Source of the DNA: Schaalia odontolytica
Lineage (GTDB): Bacteria > Actinomycetota > Actinomycetes > Actinomycetales > Actinomycetaceae
Assembly (NCBI GenBank): GCA_958415245.1
Contig: CATYYP010000031.1
Span: 1-11,149, forward strand
Length of the DNA stretch: 11,149 bases
Reading direction: 5' to 3'
A model generated the notes under the pieces. It was not told the origin of the DNA. It searched no databases and saw only the letters and a list, made by a program, of their open reading frames with translations. Positions 6,780 to 11,149 of the stretch are shown here, one piece after another. A program made the translations under genes and the position numbers. The stretch's first letter is position 1; the number at the start of each line of letters is the position of its first letter.

Positions 6780-6800
6780 GGACGCCCGTCCCACGAAACG
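6769..6800. other. Dyad overlapping the pfp -35 region, downstream of the acyltransferase gene
   Basis: CGTTTCG (6769-6775) pairs with CGAAACG (6794-6800), and inside it GGAC (6780-6783) pairs with GTCC (6788-6791) around GCCC. It sits 40 bp after the acyltransferase stop, so it may be that gene's terminator. It also covers the pfp -35 box, so it could be an operator. There is no T-run. Confidence 0.45.
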
Positions 6801-6839
6801 CGATTGCAAGCACCAACCACCGGTGACGGCCCGGCCCTG

Positions 6840-7652
6840 TTACTCCTTGTCCGAGGCCTTCTCGTCCTCGCTGTCCTCTTCCTCGGGAGCGGTCGGAACG
6901 GGCACCTCGGGGGCGGTGCGCCCACCGGGCGCAGGCCGACCATTGGAGGGGACGGGACCCTCGAAGGCGCCCTCGGCTGCCAGCTGAGCCTTCACGTCGG
7001 CGGCGTACAGGTCCACGTATTCCTGGCCAGACAGGAGCATCAGGTTGTACATGATCTCGTCGGTGATCGCGCGAAGAACATAGCGGTCCTTGTCGAGGCC
7101 ACGGTAACGCGAGAAGTCCAGGGGCTCACCGATCACCATGCCGATGTTCGTGCGCGAAGGAATCTTCTGGCCAATGGGCTGCGCCGCATGGGTGCCGATC
7201 ATGGCCACCGGGATAACGGGGGCGCCGGACAGGAGTGCGAGGCGCGCGACGCCGGTCTTGCCACGGTACAGGCGCCCATCGGGGCTGCGGGTACCCTCCG
7301 GGTAGATGCCGAAGAGCTCGCCCTCGCGCAGTCGCTTCAGTCCCGCTTTCAGCGCCGCCTCCGAAGCGCGTCCACCGGTGCGGTCGACGGGGATGGTGCC
7401 GACGGCGCGCATGAATTCCTTTGTCATCCACCCCTTGACACCGGTGCCCGTAAAGTAGTCGGCCTTGCCCATGAAAACGACCTCACGGTCGAGCATCATC
7501 GGCAGGAATACGGAATCCCACACGGCGTTGTGGTTGGACGCGAGGATAGCGGGTCCCTCGGCGGGAATGTTCTCCTTGCCGCGGATCCACGGGTGATAGG
7601 CCGCCTTCAGAATGGGGCTGCCGGTCGCCTTGAGAGCCTGATAGAACGCCAC
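6840..7652 (-). CDS. 1-acyl-glycerol-3-phosphate acyltransferase family protein (PlsC-like)
   Basis: This family transfers a fatty acyl group to lysophosphatidate or a similar lipid in phospholipid synthesis, at the inner face of the membrane. The 270-residue protein has the catalytic NHxxxxD motif (NHNAVWD, 40-46), GTIPVDR with the block II Arg (85-91), YPEGTRS in block III (117-123) and VIPVAMIGT in block IV (146-154). Beyond about residue 230 is a Pro-rich then Glu/Asp-rich tail with no similarity to the catalytic domain. Start choice: GTG 7652 has AGGAG exactly five bases upstream and gives MAFYQALKATG. A longer frame from 7751 would overlap the divergent exonuclease promoter and start and is rejected. 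M. tuberculosis has a PlsC-like gene, Rv2182c, in the equivalent neighbourhood. Substrate and acyl specificity cannot be told. Confidence 0.92.
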   Translation of the reverse strand: MAFYQALKATGSPILKAAYHPWIRGKENIPAEGPAILASNHNAVWDSVFLPMMLDREVVFMGKADYFTGTGVKGWMTKEFMRAVGTIPVDRTGGRASEAALKAGLKRLREGELFGIYPEGTRSPDGRLYRGKTGVARLALLSGAPVIPVAMIGTHAAQPIGQKIPSRTNIGMVIGEPLDFSRYRGLDKDRYVLRAITDEIMYNLMLLSGQEYVDLYAADVKAQLAAEGAFEGPVPSNGRPAPGGRTAPEVPVPTAPEEEDSEDEKASDKE

Positions 7653-7657
7653 TGTCA

Positions 7658-7662
7658 CTCCT
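7658..7662 (-). promoter_or_regulatory. Shine-Dalgarno that fixes the acyltransferase start
   Basis: AGGAG on the minus strand, spaced five bases (TGACA) from GTG 7652. It makes this GTG a much better start than the nearby GTG at 7658, which the site itself overlaps. Confidence 0.75.
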
Positions 7663-7697
7663 GAAGTCTCGACGGGCGCGCGAGCGCGCGAACGAAT

Positions 7698-7703
7698 TAG
7701 TAT
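7698..7703 (+). promoter_or_regulatory. -10 box for a leaderless exonuclease mRNA
   Basis: TAGTAT at 7698-7703 (TANNNT) is followed by seven bases (CAACTCT) and ATG at 7711. No Shine-Dalgarno is present. The divergent acyltransferase gene may use TAGAGT on the minus strand (7711-7706), which would overlap this promoter; that is weaker. Confidence 0.55.
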
Positions 7704-7710
7704 CAACTCT

Positions 7711-9444
7711 ATGACGAAACGAACTCCCGTGCGCGATTGTGGGGAAACCATAGCGCCCGGCGAATCGGCTCGTCCTTTCGCTCGATCAGTGGTCTCTGCG
7801 GCCCTGTCGAGGGCCTCGTCGGTGGAGCTTCAACCCAGCCTAGATGCCGTCGGGACGCCGGCCTCGGGCGGGCACTGGGTTGTCGTCGACCTTGAGACGA
7901 CAGGCCTGGGTGCGGGCGCGGAAATTACTGAGATCGGCGCTGTCCGCGTCCGCGACGGAGCAGTCGTGGACGAGTTTTCTTCCCTCGTGAAGCCCTCGCG
8001 TCCGATTCCACCGTTCATCACATCTCTGACCGGCATCACTCCCGCGATGGTGGCACACGCGGACCCGATCGCATCCGTTCTGGAACGCTTCATGGAGTGG
8101 TCAGGCCTTGGAGCTTCGGATTCCCCCGTCATCGTCGCGCATAACGCGTCCTTTGACGTGGGTTTCCTACGCCGTGCGGCACGCGCATGTGCGCGCCCGT
8201 GGCCGCGCGTACGCGTCGTCGATACGTTGGCACTCGCTCGGCTCGCCCTGCCACGCCCGCTCGTGCGCAACCACAAACTGGGCACGGTCGCCTCCTACTT
8301 CGGTACCGCCACCGTTCCCGAGCACCGAGCACTCGGAGACGCGCGCGCGACGGCAGAGATCCTCCTGGGGTTCATAGACCTGCTCGCCGCAGCCGGCGCG
8401 ACCGATGTGGAGGACCTCATCATGTTGACGGATCAGGCTCCGGCGCGGCGCCCATCAACACCCGACTTCGTCACGGACCTGCCAACCTCTCCCGGGGTGT
8501 ATCACTTCATCGACACCGCGGGAGACACCCTCTACGTGGGGTCGGCCTCGTCCCTGAAGTCGCGCGTGGGCAGTTACTACACGAAGGGCGAGAAGCGCGC
8601 GAAGGTGCAGCGCATGGTCTCCCTGGCCTCGGGAGTGCGCCCCTATCCGACCGCTTCGATTCTCGAGGCGAGGATCCGAGAACTGCGCGATATCAAGGCT
8701 CTCGCACCGCCCTACAACTCCGCGTCGAGGCGTCAGGGATCCCAGCACTGGGTTATCGCCGAGGCCGGTCGCCCCCGCGTCGTTCCGTCCGTGCCGCTCG
8801 ACAACCTGCCCCGCGCCCTCGGTCCATTCGGGACGCGCGCGCACGCACAGCGGGCTGCAGGGGCGATCGAGCGCGTCCTCGCCCAGGCCGATCACGACTC
8901 CTCACGCGCCATCCTCGACGAGGCCGTGGAAGCCTCGTCATTAGCGGTGCCGAACGCGCTCACTTCCCTGATGGAGCGCCTGTCCGCACAGGGGCTGTTC
9001 GAGGCGGCGGCTGGAGTGCGCGACGAGCTGAGCGCCTACATCGCGGGCGTCGAGCGCTCCGCCATGCGCCCCATCCTGGCAGCCCCGCGTATCGTCTGGG
9101 GAGCGCGTCGCGATGGTGGAGAACCCGGCTGGATTCTGCATGTCGCCTCCTACGGCCGCCACCTCAGTTCGGTCGTCGTGCCACCGCGCTCCGATCCGTC
9201 GCCGTGGATCGATGTTCTCACCTCCACGGAGCCGATCGACACCGGTGGGATGGCTGCGTCCGTCGCCTCGTGGGCTGAGACGTCACTCCTGTGCACCGAG
9301 CTGTGCCGCGAAGGGACGCGCCTCGTCGAATGGAACGGTCCCCACGCCTGGGCGCAGCCCGTCGACAGCCCGCTACGCGACGGGCGGCTGCGCGAGCTTT
9401 TAGCCCACGCAACCGCCCAGCAGCGTCACGACCCGCGCACCTGA
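7711..9444 (+). CDS. DEDDh 3'-5' exonuclease fused to a UvrC-like GIY-YIG nuclease module
   Basis: The 577-residue protein joins two nuclease domains. The first (about 55-228) is a DnaQ/epsilon-type exonuclease: VDLETTG with Asp60 and Glu62, HNASFD with Asp149, and HRALGDARAT with His205 and Asp210. The second (about 258-340) is a GIY-YIG domain: GVY at 262-264, YVG at 275-277, SRV with Arg285, ILEARIRELRDIKALAPPYN with candidate catalytic Glu319, and Asn336. After it, GPFGTRAHAQRAAGAIERVL (371-390) resembles the segment after GIY-YIG in UvrC. Residues 416-444 (LMERLSAQGLFEAAAGVRDEL) resemble a UVR motif, which binds UvrB. The UvrC RNase H-like and HhH domains are absent. The layout matches M. 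tuberculosis Rv2191 as remembered. A DNA repair role, perhaps incision followed by trimming, is inferred. The N-terminal 50 residues are unassigned. It converges on trpD with a 14-base gap and no clear terminator. Confidence 0.92.
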   Translation: MTKRTPVRDCGETIAPGESARPFARSVVSAALSRASSVELQPSLDAVGTPASGGHWVVVDLETTGLGAGAEITEIGAVRVRDGAVVDEFSSLVKPSRPIPPFITSLTGITPAMVAHADPIASVLERFMEWSGLGASDSPVIVAHNASFDVGFLRRAARACARPWPRVRVVDTLALARLALPRPLVRNHKLGTVASYFGTATVPEHRALGDARATAEILLGFIDLLAAAGATDVEDLIMLTDQAPARRPSTPDFVTDLPTSPGVYHFIDTAGDTLYVGSASSLKSRVGSYYTKGEKRAKVQRMVSLASGVRPYPTASILEARIRELRDIKALAPPYNSASRRQGSQHWVIAEAGRPRVVPSVPLDNLPRALGPFGTRAHAQRAAGAIERVLAQADHDSSRAILDEAVEASSLAVPNALTSLMERLSAQGLFEAAAGVRDELSAYIAGVERSAMRPILAAPRIVWGARRDGGEPGWILHVASYGRHLSSVVVPPRSDPSPWIDVLTSTEPIDTGGMAASVASWAETSLLCTELCREGTRLVEWNGPHAWAQPVDSPLRDGRLRELLAHATAQQRHDPRT

Positions 9445-9458
9445 CGCAGGCATTTCTC

Positions 9459-10514
9459 TTACGCGTTCGAGGCAGCCACCCAACGCTCGATGAGTCGAGC
9501 GCCCGAGCCGTCGGCCAACGCCGCGAGGGCGCGCTCGACGGCGCCGCGCATGCGAGGCTCGAAATCGGAGCGCGTCACCGGGTTCTCCAGGCCCTCCCAG
9601 GCCAGGATGCCGGCTCCGACGTTGAGGGCGACGGCGTCGCGAACCGCGTCCGCCCCACCGCCCGACAGGACGTCGCGAGCGACGGCCGCGTTCTCGGCTG
9701 CCTCGCCACCCGCGAGGTCCTCGATCGAGGAGGACGCCATGCCCAGGGATTCGCGCGCATCGAACACGGTTTCCACAACCGCTCCACCCGACACGAGCCA
9801 GACCTGATTCGCGTCGGTCGTCGTCAGCTCGTCGAGGCCGGTGCTCGCGCCACGGAACACGAGTGCGCTGAGCCCGCGCGACGCGTACACGCCCGCCATC
9901 AGGCGCGCATTCTCCTCGCGCGAGGCACCAATTGCACACGCCTGAACGCATGCCGGATTCGTCAGCGGACCCAGGACGTTAAACGCCGTCGGGAAGCCGA
10001 GAGAGCGGCGCACGGGGGCCGCAAAGCGCATCGACGGATGCATCTTGTTCGCGAAAAGGAACGCGATGCCAACCTCATCGAAGACCCGGCGCAGCGCGTC
10101 GGCGTCGAGGTCAAGGTTGACGCCGAGCGCCTCGATGACGTCCGCGGAGCCAGACTTCGACGTCGATGCGCGGTTACCGTGCTTAACGAGCGGGATCCCC
10201 ATCGCGGCGAGCACGATGGCGGACATCGTCGAAATGTTGACGGTCTTGTACCCGTCGCCGCCCGTGCCCACAATGTCGAGGGCGCGGCTGGGCAGATCGA
10301 CATGAGCGGCGTGGTCCTGCATGCCATCGGCGAGGCCGTGGATCTCATCGACCGTGGCGCCCTTGATGGCCATCGCGGTCAAGAAGGATGCGAGACGCGC
10401 CTCGCCGAGTTCGCCGCTCATGACCTGGTCCATCAGCCAGTACGCCTGACCGTAGTCGAGGCTCTCTCCGGCGGTGAGGGCGGCAATAATCGGCGCCCAC
10501 TCCTGCGTGGCCAT
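9459..10514 (-). CDS. trpD: Anthranilate phosphoribosyltransferase
   Basis: TrpD joins anthranilate to phosphoribosyl pyrophosphate, the second step of tryptophan synthesis. The 351-residue protein has the family signatures: a helical N-terminal domain, DIVGTGGDG (80-88) and TVNIST (91-96) for PRPP, KHGNRASTSKSGSADVIEALG (111-131) for anthranilate and PRPP, a PLTNP segment, and GLDELTTTD with metal-site Asp-Glu. Its length is normal. Start choice: ATG 10514 shares one base with the TGA stop of the upstream receiver gene, with GGAG seven bases before it inside that gene's end, so the two are translationally coupled. Longer frames up to 10616 lie inside the receiver gene and are rejected. No other trp gene is in the window; trpD stands alone, as in M. 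tuberculosis (Rv2192c). Confidence 0.96.
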   Translation of the reverse strand: MATQEWAPIIAALTAGESLDYGQAYWLMDQVMSGELGEARLASFLTAMAIKGATVDEIHGLADGMQDHAAHVDLPSRALDIVGTGGDGYKTVNISTMSAIVLAAMGIPLVKHGNRASTSKSGSADVIEALGVNLDLDADALRRVFDEVGIAFLFANKMHPSMRFAAPVRRSLGFPTAFNVLGPLTNPACVQACAIGASREENARLMAGVYASRGLSALVFRGASTGLDELTTTDANQVWLVSGGAVVETVFDARESLGMASSSIEDLAGGEAAENAAVARDVLSGGGADAVRDAVALNVGAGILAWEGLENPVTRSDFEPRMRGAVERALAALADGSGARLIERWVAASNA

Positions 10515-10906
10515 CACTTGGCTCCACGCAGCACGTCGGCGACGGTCTCCTGAAGAATGATCGGGTCGATCGGATCGGCCACGACGGCGGCTGCTCCGGC
10601 CCACGTAGCCAGCCACTCATCTTGGGCTCGGGCGGTCAGGAAAACAATCGGGGGAACGCCGTCACGGGTCTCTCGCAGGTCCTGAGCGATGGACATGCCG
10701 CCTTCCTTCTTCGCCTCAGCGTCGAGGATCAGCAACGCAAAATCCTGCTGATCGAACGCATCGCGAACGCCGAAACCGGTTGCGGCCTCAACCCACTCGA
10801 TGCGAGGCGTGTCCTTGGAAGCACGCAGGCCAATGCCGTTGACAACGGCGTGACGGCGATCCTTGTCGTCGCTGAAAACCAGGATAGTGACGGTTTCTTC
10901 ACTCAT
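10514..10906 (-). CDS. Receiver-only response-regulator-like protein lacking the conserved Lys
   Basis: The 130-residue protein is a single CheY-like receiver domain without an output domain. It has acidic residues Asp13-Asp14 after the first strand (ILVFSDDKD), the candidate phosphoacceptor Asp62 in LLILDAE, and Thr91 in VFLTAR. At the usual KP(F/I) position it reads VVADPIDP, so the conserved Lys is replaced by Asp111. This Lys couples phosphorylation to the shape change in ordinary receivers, so signalling may be unusual or phosphorylation-independent. No histidine kinase is nearby. A strong Shine-Dalgarno (AAGGAGAG, five bases from ATG 10906) and a -10 box at 10957-10952 support expression. 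Its stop overlaps the trpD start by one base, suggesting a functional link or simply shared expression. Similar small receivers next to trpD occur in actinobacteria as I recall; their function is not known to me. Confidence 0.88.
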   Translation of the reverse strand: MSEETVTILVFSDDKDRRHAVVNGIGLRASKDTPRIEWVEAATGFGVRDAFDQQDFALLILDAEAKKEGGMSIAQDLRETRDGVPPIVFLTARAQDEWLATWAGAAAVVADPIDPIILQETVADVLRGAK

Positions 10907-10951
10907 GGAAGCTCTCCTTGCATATGTCGGCCAAATCGACGCGATGACCCC

Positions 10952-10957
10952 ATTCTA
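10952..10957 (-). promoter_or_regulatory. -10 box for the receiver-trpD operon
   Basis: On the minus strand 10957-10952 reads TAGAAT. Initiation near 10945 gives a leader of about 39 bases carrying the Shine-Dalgarno AAGGAGAG. The -35 region would fall inside the adjacent hairpin (10961-10999) and shows no TTGACA-like box. Confidence 0.5.
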
Positions 10958-10960
10958 CGG

Positions 10961-10999
10961 GGTAGCGGGGGGCACCCCCACTGGGTGCCGCCCGCTACC
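10961..10999 (-). terminator. Hairpin terminator after the FKBP gene
   Basis: GGTAGCGGGGGGCACCC (10961-10977) and GGGTGCCGCCCGCTACC (10983-10999) form a 17-bp stem with one internal mismatch and a five-base loop. It begins 22 bp past the stop of the minus-strand FKBP gene and ends just before the receiver-trpD -10 box, so it probably separates the two transcription units. There is no T-run. Confidence 0.75.
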
Positions 11000-11021
11000 G
11001 TCGACCAAGGTCGTGACGCGG

Positions 11022-11149
11022 TCACTGCATCGAAGAAGTACCCACGATGTCGACGACGAATACCGTCGCCTGCGTGGGGGTTGCCTCCTGGCCGGACTGC
11101 GCTTCCTGAGGCGGGATCGGGACCACGATGAGGATGCGCGATCCCACGG
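11022..11149 (-). CDS. FKBP-type peptidyl-prolyl cis-trans isomerase, C-terminal part (partial)
   Basis: Only the last 42 codons are in the window; the gene runs in from the right edge and ends at TGA 11022-11024. The product reads VGSRILIVVPIPPQEAQ, a short Gln/Thr/Pro-rich stretch, then ATVFVVDIVG and the tail TSSMQ. This fits the end of an FKBP domain: the (V/I)GSR(V/I)xLxVPP strand, the flap loop usually containing GYG, and the final strand xLxFxVDLL. The GYG of typical FKBPs is replaced by a Gln/Glu-rich loop, so this domain is diverged. FKBPs help protein folding; whether this one is cytosolic or an exported lipoprotein depends on the missing N-terminus. Confidence 0.8.
   Translation of the reverse strand, partial: VGSRILIVVPIPPQEAQSGQEATPTQATVFVVDIVGTSSMQ

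Noticed and set aside
6672..7664. Plus-strand open frame of 330 codons opposite the acyltransferase
   Set aside because: Antisense shadow of a gene with clear catalytic motifs; it also runs through the pfp leader and promoter.
9291..10553. Plus-strand open frame of 420 codons opposite trpD
   Set aside because: It is antisense to trpD, overlaps the exonuclease end, and has Arg/His/Ala-rich low-complexity composition; a GC-skew shadow.

Overview
The window looks like chromosomal housekeeping DNA from a high-GC actinobacterium. The most likely source is the Actinomycetaceae (Actinomyces/Schaalia type), though the species cannot be fixed from sequence reading alone. Three things support this. 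Codons are strongly G/C-biased at the third position. The 6-phosphofructokinase is of the pyrophosphate-dependent type. The gene content and order follow, with omissions, the Mycobacterium tuberculosis stretch Rv2173 (idsA2), Rv2175c, pknL (Rv2176c), aroG (Rv2178c), Rv2182c (PlsC-like), Rv2191 (exonuclease/GIY-YIG) and trpD (Rv2192c), as remembered. There is no insertion sequence, phage gene, CRISPR array, tRNA or rRNA gene.

Layout. (1) 1-227, minus: N-terminus of a Lys/Ala-rich protein, probably the primary sigma factor RpoD/SigA, read off the left edge. (2) 389-1492, plus: polyprenyl diphosphate synthase. (3) 1508-1861, minus: Rv2175c/PknL-partner-like DNA-binding protein. (4) 1945-3888, plus: membrane Ser/Thr kinase with four PASTA repeats, transcribed divergently from its presumed partner. 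(5) 3924-3956: strong hairpin terminator between convergent genes. (6) 3975-5375, minus: class II DAHP synthase. (7) 5425-6626, minus: PPi-dependent phosphofructokinase, interrupted by a frameshift near 6367-6374. (8) 6840-7652, minus: PlsC-type acyltransferase. (9) 7711-9444, plus: DEDDh exonuclease fused to a UvrC-like GIY-YIG module. (10) 9459-10514 and 10514-10906, minus: trpD, translationally coupled to a receiver-only response-regulator-like gene. (11) 11022-11149, minus: C-terminus of an FKBP-type prolyl isomerase. No gene-free stretch exceeds 300 bases. The largest gaps, 228-388 and 6627-6839, hold promoters and inverted repeats.

How the genes relate. The kinase and the Rv2175c-like protein probably form a signalling pair, with the PASTA stalk outside the cell and the DNA-binding target inside. 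DAHP synthase starts the shikimate pathway and TrpD acts in its tryptophan branch. Pfp feeds glycolysis and aroG follows it closely on the same strand. The polyprenyl synthase and the acyltransferase serve isoprenoid and phospholipid synthesis.

The two points most worth a second look are the broken pfp gene and a set of four genes whose start codons lie 6-7 bases after a TANNNT -10 box with no Shine-Dalgarno sequence, which indicates leaderless mRNAs. No clearly undescribed multi-gene system is visible.
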